The translations under genes were made by a program, and so were the position numbers. Below, in pieces: positions 21,235 through 30,389 of a stretch of DNA of 64,000 nt. The DNA is from Nitzschia sp. pyKryTriq1 (Eukaryota > Bacillariophyta > Bacillariophyceae > Bacillariales > Bacillariaceae): positions 2,852,001 through 2,916,000 of the forward strand of contig OY101115.1 of the NCBI GenBank assembly GCA_956465555.1, in the 5' to 3' direction. How positions within the stretch are numbered: position 1 is the stretch's first letter; each line of letters opens with the position of its first letter. A model generated the notes under the pieces. That model saw only the letters and a program-made list of their open reading frames with translations, was not told the origin of the DNA and ran no database searches.

Positions 21235-22536
21235 ATGTCAATGTCCACGCCAACCTTGATCGCCATACTGGTGCTCTACGCGATATTCTGTGGCCTCGTC
21301 ATGTACTTTTGCGCCATTGCGGATCCGAATTTGTCGCCAGTAGCTTCCTTTGTTCAGGTGGAAGTTCCCGACAAGCTATGGAACGCAATGGGCAAGATTG
21401 TGGGACGAAAACAAATGAATATACTGCAGTCGGTTTTGGATCTCTTCTTGGTCTTTGTCTACTTGTTTGTGGTGATTGGAAGTTGGACGGTGGTTTTCTG
21501 GTACATTTACCCTTGGATAGACGAGTCCACATATGTTGGAAACTATCACAAATATGTGGGATATGTCTTGTTCCTGGCGTGCTTTAGTAGCTGGAGAGTC
21601 GCCAACACTTCCAAGCCGGGCATCATCACCCCAAGATCTTTGCCTCGGTACGATCACTATCCCTACGACAATCTCATGTTCTTGCCGAATCGAAGGTGTG
21701 ATACGACAAACCTGATCCGAATCCCACGAAGCAAGTTTGATCGAATGAAATACAAACAAAATGTCCCGCGATATGACCATTTCTGTGGATGGGTTTACAA
21801 CACCATTGGAGCTGAGAACTATCGATGGTTCCTGCTCTTTCTTTTCATTCATGTCCTCATGTGTGTCTACGGAAGTGCGGTCTGTACTCTACTGTTTTGG
21901 GGTGAGATTAAAGAAAAGCAACTCTTGGAGATCACATTTTTCGATAGAACGACCGGAGAGCACGTCCATGCCAACTGGTTCATTATCATTCAGTATTTAT
22001 TCTCTCGAAATACGTTGGAGTTTGCGATCTTACTCGTCATGTTTGTCATGGGGATTGCACTAGGAGGGTTTCTGGGATACCATATCTACATTACTTCCTA
22101 CAATCGAACAACAAATGAGGATGGAAAGTGGTCGGATATTCGAAAATGGTACAAGAAGGAACAGAAAAAGTTTCAAGAGGCAGTCAAGAAAGGCTTGGTG
22201 AAGAAAGACTCCTCCTCCTCCTCCTCGAACTCTGCGACCTCCACAGAAGCCCCAGAACTAAAAGACGGTGACGTATCATGTACTGGCGGTGGTTCTGGGC
22301 TAAAAGAAGGCGGGGGTGGTCACCCAGAGTTCTTTGACCCTGGTCCCATGCCGAAGAATATTTACGACAAGGGGTTTATCGAAAATTGGAAAGAAGTGAT
22401 TTTCCCTATATCACTGCGAAAGGAAGCTTTGGAAATGGGAGGCTACTCAAGGTCCAAGAGAACACCAAAAGCTGCTGATGAGGACGCGACAAAGGCAACG
22501 CCCCCGATAGCAACCCCGTCGGATAAAACCGACTAG
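21235..22536 (+). CDS. DHHC-type palmitoyltransferase-like protein with DHFC motif
   Basis: This is an intronless gene of 433 aa. Hydrophobic helices near residues 8-28, 66-90, 106-121, 194-222 and 262-284 give the multi-span layout of protein S-acyltransferases. The central block reads IPRSKFDRM...VPRYDHFCGWVYNTIG and NYRWFLLFLF. It aligns with the zDHHC core (PARSKHC...V.RFDHHCPW..NCIG..N.R.FL), but the active-site tetrad is DHFC and most zinc-binding cysteines of the CRD are missing (only CDTTN precedes). The cysteine that would carry the acyl group remains. A Ser-rich cytoplasmic tail contains poly-Ser and Gly-rich stretches. It is either an active variant or a pseudo-enzyme. The family fold is clear and the activity is not. 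Confidence 0.75.
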   Translation: MSMSTPTLIAILVLYAIFCGLVMYFCAIADPNLSPVASFVQVEVPDKLWNAMGKIVGRKQMNILQSVLDLFLVFVYLFVVIGSWTVVFWYIYPWIDESTYVGNYHKYVGYVLFLACFSSWRVANTSKPGIITPRSLPRYDHYPYDNLMFLPNRRCDTTNLIRIPRSKFDRMKYKQNVPRYDHFCGWVYNTIGAENYRWFLLFLFIHVLMCVYGSAVCTLLFWGEIKEKQLLEITFFDRTTGEHVHANWFIIIQYLFSRNTLEFAILLVMFVMGIALGGFLGYHIYITSYNRTTNEDGKWSDIRKWYKKEQKKFQEAVKKGLVKKDSSSSSSNSATSTEAPELKDGDVSCTGGGSGLKEGGGGHPEFFDPGPMPKNIYDKGFIENWKEVIFPISLRKEALEMGGYSRSKRTPKAADEDATKATPPIATPSDKTD

Positions 22537-22605
22537 TCTAGATATGATGTTTTCTACTTTGCTCAGAACAATAGCAAGAGAAAGTTAAGAGTTAAGAATT
22601 GTATG

Positions 22606-24522
22606 TTATAACTTAGGGCGCCGAAAGAGCGTACATTTCATAACGGCACCGTTCAGTGTACTCTTGAACTCTCCGTCGTCGGCAAGATCAAGGACGCCTC
22701 CCATCCGTTCGATGAGGGTTCTAGAAATATCCAGACCTATACCCGATCCATCAATAAAACTGGTACTTTCTCCTCGAAACCCACGATTGAAAATGCTTTC
22801 CCGATCCGAACTGCTGGTGATTCCCGGCCCATTGTCCTCCACCAAGATGGTCACACCTGTTTCTCCCTTGTTGGGTAACATACGGACTCGAACATGGGGA
22901 GATGGGTTCTTGAGGAAAGGGGAGCCTTCTTTTGGTAGTACCACGTACTTGAATGCATTGTCCAGAACATTACTAATCGCTTCTTGCAGTGATTTGGGAG
23001 CCGCCATCACCCCAGGCAGTTCTATTGAATCTTCAACAACCTCAAAATAAATCCCTCTCTCGGATGATATTGCACGAAAGGCAGAAACAATCGGATCAAG
23101 AACGTCAGCGACAAAAGTCATTTCCAATTCAACATCTCCAACAACCGTTGTGGAAGGGCTTTTTGTTGCAGCCTGAGCAGTCGAGACAGAGGCCGGAGCA
23201 ATAGTTCCGGTAGTCTCTTTCCTTTGAGGATTAGGAGAAGTCCCTCCTCTACTAGTAGTGGAGAGTATTTTGTACTCGGGCGATGTATCAAGCTCACTGC
23301 TGATGGACGAGGTGGAATTTTCTCTAGCAAATGTCAATGTTTCATTTTCCCATGGCAATAATTGAAAGGGCACGGGTCGGACAATCAGCGACTTTCGGGC
23401 TGGGTCTTCCACCTTGGCAGGTTGCAAAGCCAAACGAGTAGATTCCTCCAGGTTTTCCACAAGGGTATCCATGGGGACCATCAAATCCACGACTCGCTCA
23501 CTCTGTACCATCAGTCGCTCCGTGAGTTCCAACAGGTGTGCTGGAGTACAAGCATGCAAGTTGTCCGTGTTGGCAATCTGGCGCTGGAGAATTTTTCCAT
23601 AGGTTCTCAGTGCCTGCAGGGGATTCTTCACTTGATGCAGACTATCTGACAGTCCGTCACGAAAGGCGTTGTTCTGTGCTTTCAAATAGCTCCTTTCATT
23701 GTCCAGTGACAAGGCCATGGAAAGACTCTGAGCTGCCCTCGAGACTTGCTCCCGATCCAATTTCGTCCACACATTTTTCATATCAGGATTGGAACCTACC
23801 GAGGGTGATACTAGTAGTACACCCACTGTTTGAGAGCCTGATAGAAGTGGTACCGACAGGGCTGCGGCTTTGTTCTTGAAACGAGCATCGCACATGACCT
23901 CTTCGACGATGCCTACCCCTGGATTAACTTGATCAGAGGACATCATGGGGTATCCTGGTAGTAGAGCTGTAGCGTGTGCGAACCCTGGAAGTTTTGTGAG
24001 AGTAGGAGGGAGGGTGGGCGCTTGACCCGAAGCGGCATCGGAAGCAATAAAGACCCGTTCCGTATTCGGATCTGGGTACAGAACCACAGGCGTGAATTCC
24101 AGCTGCCCTGTATTGGCGTTCTCTTGTGGAAGATACAACGCCATGGACTCCACTTTGCTCTCCGATGGATCTCCGGTTACAGTGAGCGAGTTTGCCAAGA
24201 GTTCCAGCTGCGAATGGGCCATGCGCTGAAACATTTCCGAGGGCATCACTGGGATAGGTTTTCTCTCGGGCATGATCATCTCTCCAAAATTTAAATTGGC
24301 CTCATCCAAAAACACCTGATGGTGCGACGATGAACATTCATCTTTGCCACGTCGAATCAGCGATAAAATGGGGAACGACTCAATATGCTGCTTCCACAAG
24401 ATCAAGAAGAGCAACATAACGCGATAGGGTCTCGTCATTCTTCGCCTCGGCATTTGGACTAATGTGTGGCTGATGCGCGTGGCTACTACTAGTGGTGGAA
24501 GATGACGATGATGATTCTTCAT
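22606..24522 (-). CDS. CSK: Chloroplast sensor kinase (CSK)-like histidine kinase
   Basis: This GAF-plus-histidine-kinase protein resembles CSK, the plastid kinase that couples plastoquinone redox state to plastid transcription. A GAF-like region runs from FQRMAHSQLELLANSL through LEFTPVVLYPDP to AALSVPLLSGSQTVGVLLVS. The dimerisation helix follows with SLHQVKNPLQALRTYGKIL, which retains a His at the phospho-acceptor position. The ATPase then shows ISNVLDNAFKYVV (N box), ILVEDNGPGI (G1), FNRGFRGE and GSGIGLDISRTLIERMGG (G2). The N-terminus is unresolved. The frame from 24522 looks non-protein-like before about 24315, whereas another frame (running to 24398) gives a Ser-rich linker. An 82-bp intron 24397-24316 (gtggaa...catcag) would join the two, with a targeting leader upstream. 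Confidence 0.75.
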   Translation of the reverse strand: MKNHHRHLPPLVVATRISHTLVQMPRRRMTRPYRVMLLFLILWKQHIESFPILSLIRRGKDECSSSHHQVFLDEANLNFGEMIMPERKPIPVMPSEMFQRMAHSQLELLANSLTVTGDPSESKVESMALYLPQENANTGQLEFTPVVLYPDPNTERVFIASDAASGQAPTLPPTLTKLPGFAHATALLPGYPMMSSDQVNPGVGIVEEVMCDARFKNKAAALSVPLLSGSQTVGVLLVSPSVGSNPDMKNVWTKLDREQVSRAAQSLSMALSLDNERSYLKAQNNAFRDGLSDSLHQVKNPLQALRTYGKILQRQIANTDNLHACTPAHLLELTERLMVQSERVVDLMVPMDTLVENLEESTRLALQPAKVEDPARKSLIVRPVPFQLLPWENETLTFARENSTSSISSELDTSPEYKILSTTSRGGTSPNPQRKETTGTIAPASVSTAQAATKSPSTTVVGDVELEMTFVADVLDPIVSAFRAISSERGIYFEVVEDSIELPGVMAAPKSLQEAISNVLDNAFKYVVLPKEGSPFLKNPSPHVRVRMLPNKGETGVTILVEDNGPGITSSSDRESIFNRGFRGESTSFIDGSGIGLDISRTLIERMGGVLDLADDGEFKSTLNGAVMKCTLFRRPKL

Positions 24523-25173
24523 TCCTCTCTGGTGGCAACCGGACACGTTGCAATTTCAAATACATGCAGTACGTAAAGCATTGACTGAATCCTCTAGCTG
24601 TCAAGATGATGATTGCGCTGAGAAATTCTATTCGAATACTTCCTGTGCCATCACCGCACCATTGTGGTGACAAGAAAAAGAAAAAAGAAGAGAAAAGAGC
24701 GAGAAGAAAAGCGAAGATCAATGCGGATCGATTCAGACGACTACGAAATTTATTGCCCGACGACGACGACTCCCGAATAGAGTACGTATGACGTACTGTA
24801 CGCGTAGTCTACGAGAATCGTTTGACGTGCCATCCTATTGTGATTGGTATTTCTATGTTTTGGTCGTAGTGTACCTGGTACTTGTCGACCACGAACTACG
24901 TCGTTATGCTGCCTTTTTTGATTTGGAGCCCCCATTGCATGATGTAGTCGAATATGCCATGAGTAACGAGCATTTGTTTGTAGACTAGTGCTCTCTGTGT
25001 TTGTAGTGCTCTCTATCTCTACTAGTACCAGTACAAGCGTAGACTTAAAAGAAAATATAGACGTGTTCAAATGTCTAGCTCAACATCATCTACTAGTTCT
25101 TATTAGCTTTTGCTAGAGGGCATGTAGGGCCGGTTGATACGCTCTACGAGTACTTTCTACTGTACAGTCGCAA
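24523..25173. other. Spacer, possible 5' exon of the sensor kinase
   Basis: The minus strand between about 24760 and 24570 is open in the frame of the Ser-rich linker and encodes a hydrophobic run (IFAFLLALFSSFFFFL). No ATG lies in that frame close upstream, so an additional first exon may exist. No other gene is seen. Confidence 0.35.
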
Positions 25174-25833
25174 TCAATTGTTGTTGGTAATGCTCGTAGT
25201 TGCTGTTGCTGTCGGAAAGAATTCGTACAGGTAGACAGGACACCCCGCTTTGGAGGTCTTGTCAACAACCGTAGGTTCCCACCAGTGCAGTTGGAACATA
25301 TAACTTAATATTCGAAAGGGACGCTGTTGTTTTTGTCGTGTTTCGACGAGAGCCTCCAAGAGCGGTAATAATTTATTGACTCCCTTGGGCAACACAAAAA
25401 GATACAATGCGGTGGCATCGTCCATCAACGTGAGATCTTTGGCTGGGTTCGTACGTGTAGTAGTAGAAGAGGTCGTTGTCGTCATGGGAAGTTGAAGGGC
25501 GTCTTGGAGTCGAATATCAAGTCGGTCTCGTAGGTCAGGATCGGACAACTCTTGAATGGCTTGTTGGGCTCTTGCGACAAATATTGGGTCAATGTCGACT
25601 CCGACGCATCGCAGTCCAGGATGCTGTGTAGCTGCTGTAATCAACAAGCGACCGTCCCCGCATCCCAAGTCAAACAAAACATCATCGCCAGTTAATTTCA
25701 ATAGTCGCATGGCCTTCTCTTGGATTTGTGCGCCAGATGGATTGAAGGGGGCCAGTTTGAATGGTTGTTCCGATTGTTCTCGTGGCTCGGGCACCGAAAC
25801 GGAGGCTTTGGCTGCTTCGACGGCAGTTCTCAT
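25174..25833 (-). CDS. Class I SAM-dependent methyltransferase
   Basis: This is an intronless gene of 219 aa. After a short N-terminus, PFNPSGAQIQEKAMRLLKL leads into the SAM-binding motif DVLFDLGCGDGRLLITAA (motif I), followed by CVGVDIDPIFVARAQ (acidic end of beta-2) and DIRLQDALQL. A Thr/Ser-rich insert precedes the motif II strand DATALYLFVLPKGVN. The C-terminal strand pair ILSYMFQLHWWEP and GCPVYLYEF completes the fold. The order and the LSYMF.L..W.P ending are reminiscent of the small lysine methyltransferases of the FAM173/ATPSCKMT type, which modify mitochondrial proteins, but this is only a resemblance. The substrate cannot be read from the sequence. Confidence 0.75.
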   Translation of the reverse strand: MRTAVEAAKASVSVPEPREQSEQPFKLAPFNPSGAQIQEKAMRLLKLTGDDVLFDLGCGDGRLLITAATQHPGLRCVGVDIDPIFVARAQQAIQELSDPDLRDRLDIRLQDALQLPMTTTTSSTTTRTNPAKDLTLMDDATALYLFVLPKGVNKLLPLLEALVETRQKQQRPFRILSYMFQLHWWEPTVVDKTSKAGCPVYLYEFFPTATATTSITNNN

Positions 25834-26473
25834 TTTTTAAGTCGAGTATTCCGATCTGCTGCAGTGCAATGATTGCTCCAGAGGGTAGACTACCAGTACT
25901 GGTACTGTAGATATAAAAATGATGTTGTTTGTATTTTGTATTGCGTATGTTGTGGTTGTTGTGGTCTGTTGGTGAGAGAATACGCGAACGGACTGTTGTT
26001 AGTTGTACCGGTAGTGAACGTACTTGTACCGGGTACCGGTACAAGTACAGACAGTATGGATACCTGTATGTAGACTACCAACACAAAATACACTCTAACT
26101 GTACACCCGGTATGAGTACTGGTACTAGGACGGGCGGGGTGTTGTTGTAATGACTGATGACCACTCTTGATCGGATGAGTCGGTCGTTCTTTGTTTTCTT
26201 GGTGATGTCATCATATCCAGGAAAAGGACTAAGTTAGTCTAGTAGAAACAGCTGCCCCTACTGCAGAAGATGGGGTAAAATTGCCTTGGCCTTCGGATCA
26301 AGAAGGTGCAAGAGTTGCTGCTCGTGTTCCCCCTGCTGCTACTGCGGCTTCCTGCCAAGATAATGTTACCAAAAAAATGTCAAAACACAACAAAGATGAA
26401 ATCTACAACTTGCTCTCTGGGTTGAAGCATATAATGTATACAGATGATCCCCTCGGGACTCGTCAGAATACTA
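25834..26473. other. Spacer with GTAC-rich dispersed repeat
   Basis: The dispersed repeat copy at 25976-26145 is described separately. The rest, between the methyltransferase and the gag remnant, shows no gene. GTACCGG-type palindromes are frequent at 25893-26055. Confidence 0.45.
25976..26145 (+). repeat. Dispersed GTAC-rich repeat family B, copy 1
   Basis: Collinear blocks match the reverse complement of 44345-44575: cgcgaacggactgtt, gtacagacagtatggatacc, gtagactaccaacacaaaat, acccggtatgagtact and aggacggg. Intervening stretches differ in length. No open frame is conserved between the copies. Confidence 0.8.
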
Positions 26474-27129
26474 CTATACATATGGCGGAGGCATGCCAGT
26501 TGCTTGGATGTTGCTCCTCCCCTTGGAGGCTTTTGGGTACCAGATTTGGGTCTTTGGCGGCGGGAGCGGTGATCCGCTTGATGGTGTCTTGGGGTGGCCA
26601 ATGGAGGCCTTGGAAGTCCACAGTCTTGAATTTTGTTGAGTGTGGTAGTTTGCTTGATTTGGGCTTGCAAACCTCACTTGCTTGGTGGTGGTGAAGCCCT
26701 TTGGGGCTGGGACCTCCTGCAAAAGGATGTCCCACCACTCCAACACTTCTCCCGGTTCTTCTGGTGAAAAAGTAGAGCTAACTGCTAGACTTGCTAGGTC
26801 ATCTAGCATCCAGTCCTGGTCTTCTTGCTGGATTTCCAAGTTGAAATCCATGGCAGTGTTAGTGTTTGACTTAGTCATCCTTGTTTTTGGATATTTTGGT
26901 CCAGAAGGTGTCTGGATGCCTTCTGGAGTGTGATGAGATGAATATTGTGTGGCGTCGAGTCCAAGTAGTACTACGTCATGTGCAAGCATGGCGCCGTCGC
27001 GGTTGTAGCTACTGGTGCTACTGTAGTTAGCACTCTGCTCTCTTTTCCATTTCAGGCAGTTGGCTTTCATGTGTCCCTTGATTCCACAATGGTGACAGTG
27101 GCCTTGGAACTTGTCTCTTTGTTTGTTCT
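26474..27129 (-). mobile_element. Ty1/copia-type retrotransposon gag remnant
   Basis: This is a fossil fragment of an LTR retrotransposon, probably of the copia-like kind common in diatoms. The recognisable part is a CCHC zinc knuckle (CHHCGIKGHMKANC) near the 5' end of the fragment, followed by a polar gag-like tail. No protease, integrase or reverse-transcriptase region and no flanking LTR pair were seen, so the element is broken and mostly lost. The surviving stretch is fairly well preserved, which suggests modest age, but this cannot be dated without its LTRs. Confidence 0.6.
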
Positions 27130-27520
27130 AGTGAAGTGGCCGATCGTCTAGTAGTACTATCCGATCGCGTACTTCCATTCACAGATCATACGGGTCCATT
27201 CGTACGGGATCCGTCTGTCAGTCGTTCGATGTACGGCATCGCGCTCGTATCTCAACACCCGTCTCCCGGCCCGCGCAGCGCGCCCGCGCCTGCAGGTGAA
27301 CTCAGTCCCACGGGATCGAAAAGATGCATTATTTTTTCGCCGGCCAGCTCTGCTCCTTTTTTGTTGCGGCCATGACGTGATGAGTGATAACGGCGGCGGC
27401 ATTGGATTGGATTGTTGTTATGGTACAACAAAGGTACATCAGGTAATGCAACAGCCATAAACGCAACAACAACCCAACTGTACTTGTACAAACTCAATCA
27501 ACACTACTACTGCTAGTACT
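27130..27520. promoter_or_regulatory. Upstream region of VAC14
   Basis: GC-rich stretch (about 27240-27310) followed by an AC-rich leader up to the ATG at 27521. It includes cgatcg palindromes and a gtacttgtac palindrome near 27479. No gene is seen. Confidence 0.35.
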
Positions 27521-30271
27521 ATGAAGAATCATCAAAATGACTCGGGGGATCAACCATGGGATGTTTCCGACGCCGCTCCGCCTCCTCCTCGACCACGCAC
27601 AGCAGCGGCGGCGGCGACAGCGACAGCCGCATCTGCCACTCAAGGTCGAGGCAATGCTACGAGTTCTACCAGCGTCGCGAGTAATTCCAACAGTGGTGCA
27701 GTCAACAACAATAACCATAACCATAACAACAAGAACAAGAACACCAGTAATCCGGAATCATCAGCATCGGCGGCGGCATCCTCATCCTTGACCTCTTCGA
27801 ATGCAAATGCCTCGACGACACCATCCATGGTGCAACTATCCTCTCCCTCCCCTGTCATGTCGCATAATCAATATCAGCAGCAACAGCAGCAGCAGCAGCA
27901 GCAGCAACAACAAATGGTATTGTCGGTGGAAAGTCCTCTTTCTCCCATCGTCCAGCGAAGTCTGGGAGATCGCAGCAATGAGAAACGCAAAAACGCTGCC
28001 TTGGAAATTGAAGCCCTCATCAAATCTCTCAATAACGAAGGCAACAATCCAACAATGATTCAAAATGTCATTACTCTGCTGTCCAAGGATTTTTGTACCA
28101 GCATGAATTCCAACTACCGAAAGGGAGGTCTCGTGGGCTTGGCGGCGACTGCCATTGGTCTTATGCAAAATTCACGGAATTACTTGCCCGTCTTGTTGCC
28201 GCCCGTCTTGCACTGTTTTGATGATCCGGAATCGAGGGTGCGATATTATGCCTGTGAATCGCTCTATAATATTGCAAAGGTCTCCAGGCAGGCCATTTTG
28301 GGCTATTTCAATCAAATCTTTGAAGGACTGACCAAACTGTTTGCGGACGTGGATGTCGATGTCAAGAATGGTGCCAACCTCTTGGATCGTCTCATTAAGG
28401 ATATTGTGACAGAGTCGGATAATTTTCATGTCGATCAATTCCTCCCTCTTTTGCAAAACTATATTCGAAGAACCAATCCGTACATTCGACAGCTCATTGT
28501 TGGATGGATCACTCTCTTGGACTCGGTGCCGGACATTTCCATGCTGGATTATCTACCCGACTTTTTGGATGGACTGTTCAACATGCTCAGTGATTCAAAT
28601 CGGGAAATTCGACAGGCGGCCGACTCGGCACTCTCCGATTTTCTCAGAGAACTCAGTTCGTCCTCCGTCTTGGAATTCGGACCCATTGTCTCTATTCTTG
28701 TCTTTCAGTGTCAATCGAAAGAACGTCTCAATCGTCTGACAGCCATTACGTGGCTCGCCGAACTCATCCACCATCCGTACAGTGGAGGAGACGCTCTCTT
28801 GCCCTTTCATTCTGATATTTTGGGGGCCATTATGTGTTGTATCTCCGACGGGGAAATGGAAATTCGTGTTGTGGCCGAACGAACCAATGACGATCTACTG
28901 ACTCTTGTCAAAAATACCAAAGGCGGCTTTCAATTGAAGCCATTGCTGGACACACTCATTAGTGAATTGCTGAATAAGGAAGATGTTCCTACCAAAATGG
29001 CAGCATTGGGATGGATCAATATGCTCATGGAAAAGAGAAAGGCGGATATGAACGAACATATTGAAGAATTACTCCCTGTCCTGCTACGAACGCTGTCGGA
29101 TCCAAGTGATGCTGTCGTATTGCTGAATTTACAGGTCTTGTCTCGCATCTCCTTGGCGCAACGCAATGGAAAAGGTCTCGAACAAACAGAAGAAGCCCAG
29201 CTCCAACTCGTACTAAATGCCATTCTCAGTCTCTTTGCCAAGGACCGACAACTGTTGGAAACCAGAGGCTCTCTTATCATCCGCAAACTCTGCGTCCTGT
29301 TGAATGCCAAGAGTGTTTACATTCGACTCGCCAATGCCCTCATGCAGTATGAGACCAATGCGGATGCCGCCACGTTGGAATTTGTCAGCACGATGGTACA
29401 AACGCTCAACTTGATTCTATTGACAGCCTCGGAACTCCACGACTTGAGATCGATTCTTTCGAAAAGTTTGGTCCTTCAGGAAGAAGATACGCGACGGTAT
29501 CGCAGTCGAACGACCACCGTGGCACAGCCCACCTCGTCGTCATCGGACAATCTTAAGGTCTTTACGACACTCTTCAAGTGTTGGTGTCACAATCCGGTCG
29601 CAACTTTTTCTCTGTGCTTATTGGCACAAGCCTTTGATTTGTCATTCGCTCTGGTCAAACGCTTTTCTCAGATGGAAGATGTGTCAGTTGGGTTTTTGAT
29701 GCAAATTGATAAGTTGGTGCATCTCCTGGAAAGTCCCATCTTTGTCCACTTGCGACTCAAATTGCTGGATGTGGAATCCAAAACCCATGCTCCGCTTCTC
29801 AAGAGCATTTACGGAATTCTCTTGTGTCTGCCCCAGGGAGATGCCTATCGGTTATTGAATAATCGACTCACAACAGTTTGCAATTTGAGAGACAATTTGG
29901 GGTTGAGTCCGATTCCACTTTCTCTCCAGGAGGAGGACGAGGGTAAAGGTGGTCATCATCACAAAAATCCAGCCCCTTCCTTGAGCAATGAAAAACTGCT
30001 AATACGATACGACAGGGTATTCGCGATGCATCGCGAAGCCGATGAAAGGGCCGCTCGCAAATTGGCTCTTCAGGAACAGCAGGACTTGAAGAACAGTCGG
30101 AAAATGGTGTCGCCTAGACCCACGTTTACCGACAGTCAAATGGTGTCTTCCTCTGGAAGTCTCACTGGATCGCGGCCGTCAGCCAGCTACCCTCCGGGGA
30201 TAACACAAATCAAAAGCGAGGGTGCAAGTCCACCAAAGAGAGGACAGCATTTTGACTACAGGGGAGTATAA
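27521..30271 (+). CDS. VAC14: VAC14 homologue, PIKfyve/Fab1 complex scaffold
   Basis: This is an intronless gene of 916 aa. VAC14 is the HEAT-repeat scaffold that holds Fab1/PIKfyve and Fig4 on endosomes and vacuoles to make PI(3,5)P2. The first ~150 residues are low complexity (poly-Ala/Thr, Asn/His and a CAG-encoded poly-Gln run at about 27876-27915). HEAT repeats then begin with RSLGDRSNEKRKNAALEIE. The N-terminal VAC14 hallmark HCFDDPESRVRYYACESLYN follows, with LFADVDVDVKNGANLLDRLI. The C-terminal Fig4-binding domain is clear: FKCWCHNPVATFSLCLLAQA, MQIDKLVHLLESPIFVHLRL, LLKSIYGILLCLPQGDAY. Length and order match the family. Only the polar N-terminal extension and Lys/Ser-rich tail are extra. 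Confidence 0.93.
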   Translation: MKNHQNDSGDQPWDVSDAAPPPPRPRTAAAAATATAASATQGRGNATSSTSVASNSNSGAVNNNNHNHNNKNKNTSNPESSASAAASSSLTSSNANASTTPSMVQLSSPSPVMSHNQYQQQQQQQQQQQQQMVLSVESPLSPIVQRSLGDRSNEKRKNAALEIEALIKSLNNEGNNPTMIQNVITLLSKDFCTSMNSNYRKGGLVGLAATAIGLMQNSRNYLPVLLPPVLHCFDDPESRVRYYACESLYNIAKVSRQAILGYFNQIFEGLTKLFADVDVDVKNGANLLDRLIKDIVTESDNFHVDQFLPLLQNYIRRTNPYIRQLIVGWITLLDSVPDISMLDYLPDFLDGLFNMLSDSNREIRQAADSALSDFLRELSSSSVLEFGPIVSILVFQCQSKERLNRLTAITWLAELIHHPYSGGDALLPFHSDILGAIMCCISDGEMEIRVVAERTNDDLLTLVKNTKGGFQLKPLLDTLISELLNKEDVPTKMAALGWINMLMEKRKADMNEHIEELLPVLLRTLSDPSDAVVLLNLQVLSRISLAQRNGKGLEQTEEAQLQLVLNAILSLFAKDRQLLETRGSLIIRKLCVLLNAKSVYIRLANALMQYETNADAATLEFVSTMVQTLNLILLTASELHDLRSILSKSLVLQEEDTRRYRSRTTTVAQPTSSSSDNLKVFTTLFKCWCHNPVATFSLCLLAQAFDLSFALVKRFSQMEDVSVGFLMQIDKLVHLLESPIFVHLRLKLLDVESKTHAPLLKSIYGILLCLPQGDAYRLLNNRLTTVCNLRDNLGLSPIPLSLQEEDEGKGGHHHKNPAPSLSNEKLLIRYDRVFAMHREADERAARKLALQEQQDLKNSRKMVSPRPTFTDSQMVSSSGSLTGSRPSASYPPGITQIKSEGASPPKRGQHFDYRGV

Positions 30272-30389
30272 AAGCATTATGCGCTGAGAATAAAAATAGA
30301 TTTATACCAGTTCTTCAGCTACCATAATATACCCCGATGGATAGACGTCCGATGACAAAATATCGGATACAAGAAAGGCTATGCGCGGA

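Noticed and set aside
27801-28058. Poly-Ser/Gln ORF in the second frame of VAC14
   Set aside because: Out-of-frame reading of the CAG repeat.
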